Shown here piece after piece: positions 51,973 to 62,240 of a stretch of 64,000 nucleotides of DNA. Under the pieces are notes generated by a model. That model did not search any database. It had not been told where the DNA came from and worked only from the letters and a program-made list of their open reading frames with translations. The translations under genes were made by a program, and so were the position numbers. The stretch spans positions 54,804,406-54,868,405 of the forward strand of contig NC_065542.1 in NCBI RefSeq assembly GCF_932294415.1, in the 5' to 3' direction. The DNA comes from Quercus robur (taxonomy: Eukaryota; Streptophyta; Magnoliopsida; Fagales; Fagaceae). Position 1 is the stretch's first letter; each line of letters opens with the position of its first letter.

Positions 51973-53222
51973 ATCTAATATGCTATATTAGTTCTTTTGC
52001 TACACTGTTCCTAAATAAACAAAAAAAATATAAAAAACATTTACAAAAAATCGTCACATCACTAAAATTTAATATGAGTGCAAATAACTACAAAAAATGT
52101 TAGCGACAACAAATCAGCAACTCCAAACTTTGTAAGATCTAGTCAAGAATCTTTCAATGCTAATTCATTAGTAATTTACACAAATGATGCAACAAAAGGA
52201 AAAAGTGATGAAAGCTTAAAAATTGAACAAATAGGGACAGACCAAACTTCAAACATTGAAGATGAAGAAATGGATGATATAACATACCCCACAACAAGCT
52301 TTACAAGCGTCATACCACAATAACAAAGTATTAAAGAAAAAAAAAAGATTTCATAAAGAAGCTCTTTATTATATCACACAATAAAAATCAATAATATGGA
52401 ATGAATTGATATGCTTTTATCAACTTTTGTTAATACAATATTACTCCAAAGTTTTTTTCTATTGCTCATTACTTGAACAGAAAAATTATAATAGATATGT
52501 GTGTGTAATTTATAATAGTTACTTCTTATGATGAACTCATTACTAACAAAGTTTTATAATAAATATGCTATAATATATGTACAACACTCTCCAAAAAAAA
52601 ATTTACATAAAACATTATAATATTATCCGTGCATCGTACGGGCAACTTACTATTAGTAAATAAATTCTGAAAAAGAAAAAAAAAAAAAGAGTTGACCATA
52701 AATAGCATTATTTCAAAGAGATGCATACCTATCCTTTAAATCCCATCCAACAAGATTAGCAACTTTTATCAGAGCAGCTTTCCACATTTGTACATCTTCT
52801 ATGCTATCCTTGAAACTCTCTTCATGTTTAGCAAAGGCTTCTCCAAAAGTCCCCTTATGATTTCGCACATCACTAGGATCTACATAGTGAAAAACAGGTA
52901 GAACTACTAATCCCGTCTTTTCCATGCACTCAACGATCTTTGTTAGTTCAATCAAGCACCACTTTGAAGAAGCATAGTCTCTTGATAGAATAATGATAGC
53001 AAACCTTGATTCTTCTATTGCTTTCAAGAGCTCTGAGGTAATAGATGTTCCCTGCTTGAGTTTTTCATCGTCTCTAAAAGTGGATATGCCTTTTTGTTTC
53101 AAACCAGTATATAGATGGTCTGTAAATTTTTTGCGGGTGTCTTCGCCTCTAAAACTGAGAAATACATCGTACTTCCATCTCTTGGAGGAAGAAGAAGAAG
53201 ATGCTGATGGAAGAAGAGCCAT
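46714..53222 (-). CDS. TIR-NBS-LRR (TNL) immune receptor with C-JID, five exons
   Basis: Intracellular innate-immune receptor. TNLs sense pathogen effectors; the oligomerised TIR domains then act as NAD+-cleaving enzymes feeding EDS1 signalling. Coding exons on the minus strand: 53222-52729, 50128-49030, 48924-48583, 48444-47359, 47295-46714. All introns are GT..AG, phases agree and there is no internal stop, giving 3603 bp and 1200 residues, normal for the family. Domains: TIR about 18-160 (catalytic Glu92 in WCLIEL), NB-ARC about 190-500 (P-loop GMGGMGKTT 222-230, kinase-2 LDDVD 303-307, GSRIIVTSKD 325-334, GLPLAL 388-393, MHD 491-493), LRRs about 540-960, C-JID from 1008. Every switch motif is canonical, so the protein is predicted to be functional. 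The start is the first ATG before the Ser run. Intron 1 (50129-52728) is unusually long because of Helitron W. I cannot name its ligand or an orthologue. Confidence 0.92.
47359..48444 (-). CDS. TNL exon 4, leucine-rich repeats
   Basis: 362 codons, residues 646-1007. Typical plant TNL LRRs with the LxLxGCxxLxxLP pattern (NLKQLILQRCIRLSKI, LEIFILSGCSRLKKFP, LKILTLSGCSKIDELP, LTQLDLRGNNFVCLP). The donor AAG|GTCTCT lies in a CT repeat and is weaker than the others, so alternative read-through of this intron, adding 15 codons and a stop, is conceivable. Confidence 0.88.
48583..48924 (-). CDS. TNL exon 3, NB-ARC to LRR link
   Basis: 114 codons, residues 532-645, starting GTDVVEGIMLNLP, the conserved start of this exon in TNLs. 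It includes LRVIEWHGYHLKYIPTNF and LVELRMHCSSIKQIWKG, the first LRRs. The acceptor is TTATTAG and the donor ATG|GTAAGA. Confidence 0.88.
49030..50128 (-). CDS. TNL exon 2, NB-ARC nucleotide-binding switch
   Basis: Residues 165-531. Acceptor TTCTTTGCAG at 50129-50138, joining Arg165 across a phase-2 intron (DR|HESIVIQKI), the classic TNL position. It contains P-loop, RNBS-A, kinase-2, RNBS-B, GLPL, RNBS-D (FLDIACFFKGE) and MHD. The donor is ACT|GTAAGT. Confidence 0.92.
50480..50505. other. Perfect 26-bp palindrome near the Helitron W 5' end
   Basis: The left half is GACCTCGTGCACT and the right half is its exact reverse complement, with no spacer. It can form a cruciform or a fully paired RNA hairpin. 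It lies 18 bases inside the Helitron end. Confidence 0.9.
51163..52323 (+). pseudogene. Decayed RPA70-like (replication protein A) gene fragment in Helitron W
   Basis: Segments on the plus strand resemble the large RPA subunit family that plant Helitrons carry: 51163-51230 reads NMRTIAEIKCIEWDPT, 51591-51715 reads IQIEVFYATDKTTFVIFD and then ILNKSARDLAEK, 51789-51940 reads DIGEGIPYDLKKILGKK and then HLNEFNLKDGFENCTIVKIY, and 52078-52323 is an open polar C-terminal tail. The middle parts fit the C-terminal OB-fold. In-frame stops (for example after FVIFD and after DLAEK), a frame change near 51840 and an (AT)n insertion at 51940 show it is not functional. It is antisense to the TNL intron. Confidence 0.55.
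52729..53222 (-). CDS. TNL exon 1, TIR domain
   Basis: Residues 1-164 plus two bases of codon 165. It begins MALLPSASSSSSSKRWKYD. TIR box 1 is YDVFLSFRGEDTR and box 2 includes VLPVFHYVDPSDVRN. The catalytic Glu in SSKWCLIEL (Glu92) is present. The donor AG|GTATGC follows GWDLKDR. No other ATG in frame lies nearby upstream. Confidence 0.92.
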
Positions 53223-53481
53223 AAAAGAAATGGATGAGCTTTGAACAGTGAGGTTACAGTTTAATGAAATTGTAAGTTTGACTAAAAACCCACAAAAATA
53301 GCCTATCGGTGAACCGATAGGGAAGTATGTGTTTGTTAAGTTGTAATAAGAGTGAGCAGATGGGTCAACAGTTCATTTTCAATGACCCATCAAGTCTTTC
53401 TTCTTTATTAGAGTTGGTGGGCAAGTGGGCAGGGCATCCCACTACAAGTAGTCACATAAAGTCTTTCTTCTTTATTTAATA
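53223..53481 (-). promoter_or_regulatory. Proximal 5' flank of the TNL gene
   Basis: The 260 bp between the TNL start codon and Helitron Z, the region most likely to contain the 5'UTR and core promoter. There is no clear TATA box. A 20-base inverted repeat with a 2-base loop (CCTATCGGT-GA-ACCGATAGG, 53302-53321) could be a hairpin. From 53388 on it is TNL 5'-flank module sequence. Confidence 0.4.
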
Positions 53482-54477
53482 CTAGTCGCTAACCCGTGCG
53501 ATGCACGGGAAAACTATTAGAAAATAATAAAGCATGCATATATTAAAAGACAATTTAAGTTCATGTGTGCTTGCAAGGGATACATACCTAAATAGTTCTT
53601 GCGGTAGAAATAAAAGTCTTATCTTTGAGATAAAGAACTGATATAAACAAACTAACCTTACATAAAACAAATTTTAAAAAAAAAAAAACATAAAACTGAT
53701 GTCATGAGAAATTCAGCCACATAGTAGTAATATATAAATCTCTTAAAACCTAAACCTAAACGTAAGGACTAAATATTTATGCGCCTTCTCTTGCTTTCGG
53801 AATGCTATATCGTGCGTTTAGGGCTTCCTACATCTGGAGAGAGAGAGAGTTTGCGAAAACCAAAGAAAATCTCTCTATAGCTTAAGAAACACAATATACT
53901 AAAATCAAAGAGATAAAATTTTCAGAGGACAAAATATTATAAATAATTTAAAAGAATTTTGGTTTAATTCTTGAACACTGCAACTCCATAAAATTCATAC
54001 TAATAATAATATTTTATGATAGCGCAGTTAGAATTTTGGTTTAATTCTTGAACACTGAATTGGAAATTGATTATATGAGTATTCAATGGTGAACAAAGTA
54101 CTATGTATTAATTAATATATAAACAAAACTAACCTTACAAAAGCTGAACTTTATAAGCTAAAATTTATACCGTGCGTTGTAGACTGGAGAGAGAGAGTTT
54201 GTAGAAACCGTGGTTTTATATTTCTTAACTTGAGAGAGGGGTAAGGTTGCTAGGGTTTTGTAGATCTTGAATGCTTTAGGGCTTCCTACGTCTGGAGAAA
54301 GAGAGAGTTTGCAGAAACCGTGGCTTTATATTTCTTAACTTAACTTGAGAGAGGGGTAAGGTTGCTAGGGTTTTGAGGAGTTATAATTTTTATTTATTTA
54401 TTATTTTTTAAATATTATGCTGACGTGGAAAATTGTGGTGCCAGCAAAGGCTTCGGTTTTATATATATATATATAGA
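53482..54477 (-). mobile_element. Helitron Z in the TNL 5' flank
   Basis: A 996-bp non-autonomous Helitron on the minus strand: 5' TCTATATATATATATATAAA (54477) with CACAATTTTCCACGTCAGC, and 3' hairpin CCCGTGCATCGCACGGG with TTAGCGACTAG (53482). It is flanked by A and T, as expected. Both ends match Helitron Y. The interior has a CT-rich 5'UTR-like segment with AAACCCTAG motifs, duplicated (54183-54265 and 54291-54378), suggesting captured promoter/leader DNA. It lies in the same orientation as the TNL, about 260 bp upstream of its ATG, so it may supply or disrupt promoter elements. Confidence 0.85.
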
Positions 54478-55350
54478 TTAATTGTGAAAACCAACTTTTG
54501 TTTTTTTTCACTTGGACGTAGGCTCCATCTGCGCAAACCTGCATATTCCACAGGAAAATACTTGGAAGCTGTCCAAAATAAAAATAAAAGGAAAAAGGAA
54601 AATGCAGGAAAACAACAATAATGGAAGGGCCACTTGCACACGGAATCTAAAATTGAACAATATCACAATTTATTAAAATTGAACAATGTTGTCACTTTGT
54701 AATTTGCGGACACTTAATTAAATAATAACATCTCTAATTTTTTCTAAAGTAATAAAAATTTATTACTAACAATTTATTAACTGATATGATAATAAATATG
54801 ATTGATGCATAATAAATTAGTATTTGTAAGATTATATAATCTTACAAATTACCATAAAAAGAATTTTGTGGTTCACTCTTTTTTCCTTTTTATGTCACTT
54901 GCTTCCTCTTTTTCTTCTGTTTTCTTTGACTATCAAACCCAACTTTAGCTGCTTTTTCCCCACTAGGAAAAACCTGGAATCAAAAAAATAAAAATAAAAA
55001 TAAAAAGAAGAAGAAAAGGAAACAGTCAATTTTGTATGAGGAACCACATCCTCATCTTTCGTTTTTAATAGAGTTTGGAAAATATAATGCTCTTTCGAGT
55101 CAGTTTGTAAGAACTTAGTTTCTTTAATATATGTGTTTGTTTACCCGAAAAATAAAAATTGCACACTCAATTTCAAGATTTATTAAAGTAATTTATGTGA
55201 GTTGTAGAAGAAAAAAAAAGATAAATTCATATAAAAAGTTTTGAATACTCTCCACCCTACCATTTATAGTTAACCACTTAAATATGTTATAAAATTGAGT
55301 ATTCAATTGAATGTATTCTTGGATTTGTATGAATGAATTACTTGGGAATT
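54478..55350. repeat. TNL 5'-flank module, reference copy
   Basis: Continuation of 53388-53481 beyond Helitron Z. It aligns with 13880-15470 without the two MITEs there, so it serves as the empty-site reference. No coding potential. Confidence 0.6.
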
Positions 55351-58300
55351 TTGAGCACTCCATCTCATTGTGTCCATTCAAAATATATGATGATATAAAA
55401 ATAAATAAAAATAAAATGGATTACATGTGAATTTTGGCCATCCCATTGTAGCTATAATTTCTTCAATACAAGATTTTACAATTGAATACAAGTAACTAAT
55501 CTGCTTAGTCTTTACAATGAAGTCTCTCCCATCTCTCGTTGTAAAATTACACATGACCATTTCTAAAAACTATGGTGATGACAATTGGGAGTAGATGCAA
55601 TTATGTTGTAAGCCAATATGTGAGGTGGTTTTAATTTGATAAATATTGTGTAGAAAAGACAAAATATTGAACTATATTAAGGAGAATTTAATTATATTCA
55701 TTTAGGTAGTTTTTCTATATATTTCCAATAATAGTACCCTTAATTTAATTAATCTAAAGAAAATTTCATAAGAATAGAAATGCCAGACATATATGCTGTT
55801 ATATCCTAGGCCCTTCCATGTTCAAGTCCTATATATTTAAAAGATGGACAAAATTTAACTGCGAAATTAGTTGTAATTTAAACTACAACCTTACTCAATA
55901 TTTTTTTATTGAAGGTGAATTTTGACAAATCCATCATTGGATTACATTTTCTTCTTATATACTTAGTACTTGTAAAATTTTAAAAAAAATTAAAGATTAA
56001 TAGCTATGTCATCAATAAATTGTTTAAATTGCAAGATTTTGTAGTTTAAAATCATGTATAAAATATAAGTTTATAAATCATATAGTAAATAATATTTGAT
56101 TGACACAAAATTTGACATGTATACTAAGAGTATAAAGAATATGCAATTCAATCGTTAGATTTTCAAAATATGTAATAATATTTATTTTATTGAGTAAATA
56201 TGTAGTATTAGGCTACAACCAAGTTTTGTGACTAAGCTTTGTCCTTGAAAGATTTGCCTTGTTATTTGCTGACATTGAATCATATTGGTATCCAATGTCC
56301 ATGACATTATACATAGGTTGACTCAAAAAAGTTAGTGTCTTCTGCTGTGGTTAGGGACACACGAGTTATGGAAAAATTATTGGGTGCTTGTGCTTCTAAA
56401 ACACAATGATGTGGAGCTCATTCTTCACACATTCATAGTGGATTTCACCATGAATTTAATTAAGATGATTCATCATAAATGCAAGAGGAGGGAGCACCAC
56501 ATCACCATTTGCCTTCGGGCTATAGCTATAGAAATAGCAGTGGCAATGGATTGCCATTCATTATAGAACAAATAAGCAATTACGTTTTGCTTCTATTGAT
56601 AATTTTTTATAAGCGCCTCTACTGAAATTTAAAACTTTAGTTTTTCTACATCTAAATAACTTCTTAAAATCATCACTAAACAGAACATTTTATCCCTTTG
56701 TTTTGCCTTTTTAGCCAAGGAGGAAATTAGCTTTTAAAATGCTAACGTAGCATTACTCCTATATTACAGATACGGCTACTACCAATATTTGCATAAACAA
56801 ATTATGGCAGGTGGAATATGCAGGTCTACCATCACCTTAACAGAGAATCGATTGTCAGTACTAGCACATTAAATAAGACACCTTTGGAGTTACTAAGTCC
56901 ACAGCAACTGTAGAACCTTTAAGTTCCCATGTTTCAGACATTATTGGGTCTACTGAATCTGTAAACAGACCAGGCAATACCATGACGTTAAATGGAAGAC
57001 CAATTTGTGTACAGATACACAATATAGAACACAACATAGGATGAAATTCTACAATTGTCAATCTTCCAAACAACACCTTAAACACTACTTAGTTTAAAAT
57101 CTCTTTTATTAAATTAACACTGTTCTACAAATCCACTTGAATAAAACTAGAATAGAATTCACCTGAGTAAAACTAGAATACAAAAACTTCATAAAACTCT
57201 AGCTGCACTTCCTGCATTTTTATTTATTTCAAACTCCAATTCCAATGTGTTGTTTTGTCATCGGATCCTGAAATGCAAGCAACTTTAAAATTCAACATTT
57301 CAATGTAAAAAAACGTTAGAAGGCGTTCAATGTAGAGCAATACACAAGCAAGAAACTCAAATAAGTTAACTAATTATATTACAAGCAACGACTTCTTATA
57401 ATAATTTAGTGTAAGTACTTACTAAACCTGAAAGAAATATGTCAAAAACACCAAAAAACACTCAACTCTATTACAGTTAGGAGGATACTGTATACCTTCA
57501 GTATGTAAGCATCTAAAATTGGAGCTTAGTTCATAAAGTAACAACAATAATCATCAACCATCCATCAAATTTGAATTATTTTTATAATCCTACAACATTA
57601 GATAGTGATGCATGTAGCTATTAAAGCATTTGGATTTGTAGATATTGCTAATTGCTACAACAAGAGGTGGTGAATGTGATCAAGACATAATTTGATACCT
57701 TCAAATATCATCATCCGTGACACTTGGAGGTATTCAAGCAACAAAAACTTGGGTACAACCCTTGGAAGTACCGTTTCTTCCTGTTGAAAACAGTGAGTTA
57801 ACATTCTGTAAAGGCAAGTAAATAAGAGACAGCTCTTTCTCATGAAAATATAATAAATTTCATGAGAAAGATTATCCCATGAAGCTATAAAATCATCTTA
57901 GGCCGGGAAAAAAAATGGCAAGGCAAAAGCCAACTACATACCCCACAGAGTAAATACATATAAGTATTAACTATATCATCATCCAAACCAAACTGCTAGA
58001 GCTGTATAATACAATACAAAATAAAAAGAAATGCAAATAAAATATCTCTTTACCATAAAAGCCATTAAAAGATATGGGTAAAGGCTGAACGGAGAAAATG
58101 AAGTTTTTCTTGATACTTTTATTGGAATTTCTTACGATAAACAACCAATGAATTATGTTGTGATAACCCAATTTACCATGACATAAAGAAACATATCAAT
58201 GTAGATGATCATCACTTAGGACAGGATTCAGCATAGAAACATACGAGCTTATACTCTTGAGCTTATACAATATGTCTAACCAATTGTAAAAAGCAGGCGG

Positions 58301-59835
58301 GCTTTCTGGCCAAGAGCAGTGCACTCACTGCTGAGATGTGAGATGCTATATTGGAACTTCATGGTCTTCATACTATTTTTGGTCTTTTATCCAGTGTTAC
58401 TATCCTTTTAATTTGTACTTTCCTTTGTTTCTGAAGTCCACTCAATGCTAGCTTTTCTTAAGCATTGTATCTTTTATACTCTCTTTTGAATAAACTCTCT
58501 GTCATAGACTTATATATTACAATATTAAAAGATAAATAGAGAAAGTTCTCTGGTAAGAGGTAACTTGTTGATCTTTGTAACATATTGCTCATGACTGATA
58601 CCTATGAGCCAGCATCAAGAGGATGGATAGAGAATTTTATAAGTTAACATGGGTTATTATGGTTGTTCTACCAAAATTACTATATTTTGAAAGAAATTCA
58701 ATCTTCTCACAATATATCAGCATAGTTTAAGTGAAGACAATTAGGCAATACTTCATACATGTAGATATAACACTTAAAACTCAATTACAAAAACCAAGCA
58801 ACATGATTTACAATTATTTGAAGAATAACCAATTAATTTTCAATTTCAAAGCAGTTAGCTTTTGTCTACCAGCTGCCTAAGATTTTTTTCCCTTCTTTTT
58901 TGCCTTTCTATAGCTAATAAACATAAGTTACATATGAAAAAAGAAAACTTGGGAGCAAAATAACAGACCAATCAAATTTAAACACATGTGCATTGATTTA
59001 GATTAATAAGAAGATAATTTAGTACAAAACAAAGGTCATAGGTTCTTTACTCTTTTGCAAATCAAATGGTTGGCTATTTCAGACTGTAATTGTGCTATGA
59101 GAAGATGATATTGGGTAAGCTTTGTTACATATGGTATACAATTGAAATGTATTTTGGCTTTCAACATCAATTTGTATTAATTTCACAAGACAATGGGAAC
59201 ATAAAGCTGTAAAACTAAAGATTGCCTAATTTGTTTTACAGCTTTTAACATCATCTTGAGGTGGTTGGCTATTTCAGAATTTTTTTTGACAGCAAGAATA
59301 TCAGATAATTTAATTTAAAAGAATGTCCACTTGCTCAACCTACACTGATTAAATTTAATTGTCAAGCAGCTCAATACTTATAGATCTTCTGAAGAGCTAA
59401 ATAAGCCAAATCCATTGAACATCTTGTTCTGCGATTTTCCTACCATAGCAGAAACCAATCAGTCACCAAGTTGCAGAAACCCACCATCCAATATACAGAA
59501 AATCTGGAAACACAACAAAAGTAAACCATCTAATGCATGATAGAAACTGACACTACAACTGAGGTTAAACAATAATTGCTCATCAAATCAATGCCTATAA
59601 AATATTAGCTTCCAGCTTAGTGAAGGAGGTAGGAACTTAGGAAATCATCAATCTATAATTCTCACTTCTATGGAAGAATTTTACCAAAACTTACTAAATT
59701 TAAGTTTTTAGGCTAGGAGGGTAAAATTTTATAAACAGTAAGTCTCCTATGAAGAAATGAGAGAATTAAATAGCAAAACAAAATGATTTTGCATTAATAG
59801 AGGAAGAATATTGAACATAGAAACCAAAAATTTTA
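55351..59835. other. Intergenic DNA with weak exon-like segments
   Basis: 55440-55760 continues the module (matches 16731-16900). Beyond it there is mostly AT-rich DNA. On the minus strand, 57085-56861 (GLPFNVMVLPGLFTDSVDPI, MSETWELKGSTVAVDLVTPK), 57273-57237 after an AG acceptor, and 57843-57655 (QEETVLPRVVPKFLLLEYLQ) look mildly protein-like, and could be exons of an unrecognised or decayed gene. 58280-58500 has the look of a 3'UTR with AATAAA. I cannot support a gene model. Confidence 0.3.
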
Positions 59836-60658
59836 GGGGCTGTTTGGATTTTTATTTTTCATCACTCCTCACTCAATTTTCGTCACTCATCACTCATCAC
59901 TTAAAATACCTATCACTTAAAATACCCCATCACTCTACACAAAGTGTGTTTGGCACCACCACTCAACTTATCATCACTCAAATTTTTCAACTATTTGTGG
60001 GCCTCATACTTGTAACTTGGTGCAACTTTTACGGTTTTTTTTTTTTTTTTTTTTTTTTCCTTCAACCCCCAGCACCCAAACTCATTGAGCCCAGTGAAAA
60101 AAAGAAAAAAAAAAAAATCAGATACCCAAACTCACCGAACCCAGTGAAAGAAGGAGGGAAAAAAAAAAAAAAAAAAACCAGCCAACGGAGACCAGTGAAA
60201 GAAGAAGAAAAAAAAAAAAAAAAAAAGAACTAAGCGAAGACCAAAAATATTATGTGATGAAGAACAAAAAAAAAAAAAAAAAAAAAAAAAAAGGAAGAAC
60301 GAACTGACAAGAGCGAAAAGGAAGAAAAAAAGAAAAGAAAAGAAGAAAGAACAACTGAAGAACAGTGGAGAAGAAAGGAAAAAAAAAAAGGTCAAAAGTT
60401 GAGACTGACCTTGACTAGTGGGTCCCTCCATGTGTGTTTAATTACCAAAATGCCATTGGAAACAAAGTTATGAAAATTGAAAACACCTAAAATGTGTTTT
60501 CAGTTTCCATAACTCATCACTCAAAAATCAAAAAATTAAGTGATGGAAACAAAAACTGGAAACAGAATTATAAAAATCCAAACCAAATGGATTTCTCAAC
60601 CATGGATCCCACCATTTTTTAGTTATGAGTTATGAAAACTGAAAATCCAAACAGCTCC
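59836..60658. mobile_element. PIF/Harbinger-like (Tourist-type) MITE, 823 bp
   Basis: Terminal inverted repeats GGGGCTGTTTGGATTTT at the left and GAAAATCCAAACAGCTCC at the right, flanked by TTA at 59833-59835 and 60659-60661. The TTA target and the TIR sequence are typical of PIF/Harbinger. The interior carries TCATCACTCA-type repeats near both ends and long A/T runs; the Lys-rich or Phe-rich frames inside are low-complexity artefacts. Confidence 0.75.
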
Positions 60659-60661
60659 TTA

Positions 60662-61059
60662 GTATCCTTAAGCAAAAAAACCTATAATAGACAAAATCAT
60701 ATACAGGAACTGTTAACATCACCTTCATCACCATTTACATTTTCCAATTCACCAACTTAATCATGTACTACCTAAATACGTCCCAGAACCTGTAAAAAAC
60801 CACATCAAGAATAGGATATATTATTAACAAGAAGAGCATATCCTACAATTTGAAGATACACATACTACCAATTTTTGGACTTCACTTGTCATAACAGCTA
60901 GGCTCAGAAATAACAAAGGAGAATGGCACACACCAATGAGTAATATATATATATATATATATATATTTGACCAGCTTGTATTCCGACAATCTATCATGCC
61001 AGTCAAGGTTTGTCTTGTTCCATTTGAGTGGCAAGTTTGTCATGTGCACCACAATCTGT
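60662..61059. other. Intergenic DNA
   Basis: AT-rich, with (AT)n at about 60943-60966. No gene seen. Confidence 0.4.
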
Positions 61060-61250
61060 GAAGAAGGCAAGATGGTGACTTACAAAAATTCAGAGAAGAA
61101 AGTTTATTAGCCTTCTGGATTTGCCAAAACTACCAGTTTCACAGGTATTTCTCATAATCAGAGTCATCTTGTGTGCTTAAACTCCCAATCAAATTTCCCA
61201 AACTTGGCATGAATCTTTCAATATTATTAGAGCTACATTCTTCACGAGCA
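61060..61250. repeat. Copy of the TNL 3' flank
   Basis: Co-linear with 46440-46690 (AAGATGGTGACTTA, CTTGTGTGCTTAA, CATGAATCTTTCA). No TNL coding sequence follows it, so a paralogue once here has probably been lost. Confidence 0.5.
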
Positions 61251-61789
61251 TGTTTATATTTCTGTGTAACAGCAATAATATTCCATTATTTGTTCTCCAA
61301 GTGAAGCCAGGGAGTCGTATGTTGTAGGGCTGTTGTGTTTCCCGCTACATCTGTTATGTCTATGCTTGATGCTGGTGTGATTGTATTTGATGTCCTAGTA
61401 ACAGTCAAGATTTAATTAGGACAAGCTAGGATTTGCACAAGAGTTTTGTTCTTCTTTGAATTTATCTGTATTGTGTCTAGTATTCTGTTGTTGATATGTT
61501 ATGTGTGGCTTTGCACTGCACCTTTTCTTAATAATATATTTTCATTCATCCAAAAAAGACAACTAGGTACAATATCATATAGGCATGCAACTTTGGAAAC
61601 TTGATTGACAAGAAACTTATATAGAGGAAATATGTAAATTTGATATAAATTTCTGCTTAACTGTTAAAGTATTTATCCACAGAAAATTGAAAGAGAAAGA
61701 AAATGACACAGTGCTAATTTGCGTTGAAGTTACCCATGGGAAAGTCAAATCACAAAGAAAAGAGGAAATAAATGAGCTATTTAAAATAA
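61251..61789. other. Intergenic DNA, possible LINE or gene 3' end
   Basis: 61370-61550 has a T-rich, 3'UTR-like composition ending TTTTCTTAATAATATATTTTC. No protein similarity seen. Confidence 0.3.
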
Positions 61790-62240
61790 ATCTTTGATAA
61801 AGGACTAGAGGGTGGATGACACACCAGTAACATAGAAATGAAGAGCTAAAAAATAATGAAGGTAGCAATGCAAGCAAAGGACAGGTTATTCTAAAACTGA
61901 TTTTCCCTTGTCTTTAAGCATGGGATTAATGGTATTCTCTTTTAGTTTGAAATATTGCATCACAGCTTCAAGTTCTATTAGTCTTGCTTCACCATTACAA
62001 TTTTGCTTATTTCTTTCTCTATTATCAAACATCAATTGACAAATAAGACCCAAATTATCTAATAAAAAGGCCATGTAGTGACAAAGCCCTCATTTCCACA
62101 TTATCAAGCTTGGGCAACAGCTAGCAATTGAAGACTCAATGCAACTGAATTGATTCAACCAACCTGGACAAGACCCACATATTATCTAGGAGAATCATGT
62201 CAATTCACCTGGATGGAACAACATGACATTGGCAGACAAA
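61790..62240. repeat. Segmental duplicate, partner of 44170-44660
   Basis: See 44170. On the minus strand it is open from 62074 to 61886 (MAFLLDNLGLICQLMFDNRE, then IELEAVMQYFKLKENTINPM), and the open frame is degraded in the partner copy. Family not recognised. Confidence 0.55.

Larger units (their letters stand above)
50462..52653 (+). mobile_element. Helitron W inside TNL intron 1
   Basis: About 2.2 kb on the plus strand, antisense to the TNL. Start: TCAATATATAAAAGCAGAG after an A within a (TCA)n tract, so the exact first base is uncertain. End: hairpin CCGTGCATCGTACGG at 52627-52641 followed by GCAACTTACTA near 52653; the last bases differ from the usual CTAG. Near the 5' end is a perfect 26-bp palindrome (50480-50505). 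The interior contains a decayed RPA-like gene, which fits an origin from an autonomous plant Helitron. No helicase was seen. Confidence 0.7.

Noticed and set aside
59811-60431. Lys-rich and Phe-rich frames on the two strands
   Set aside because: They are translations of long A/T runs inside a MITE.
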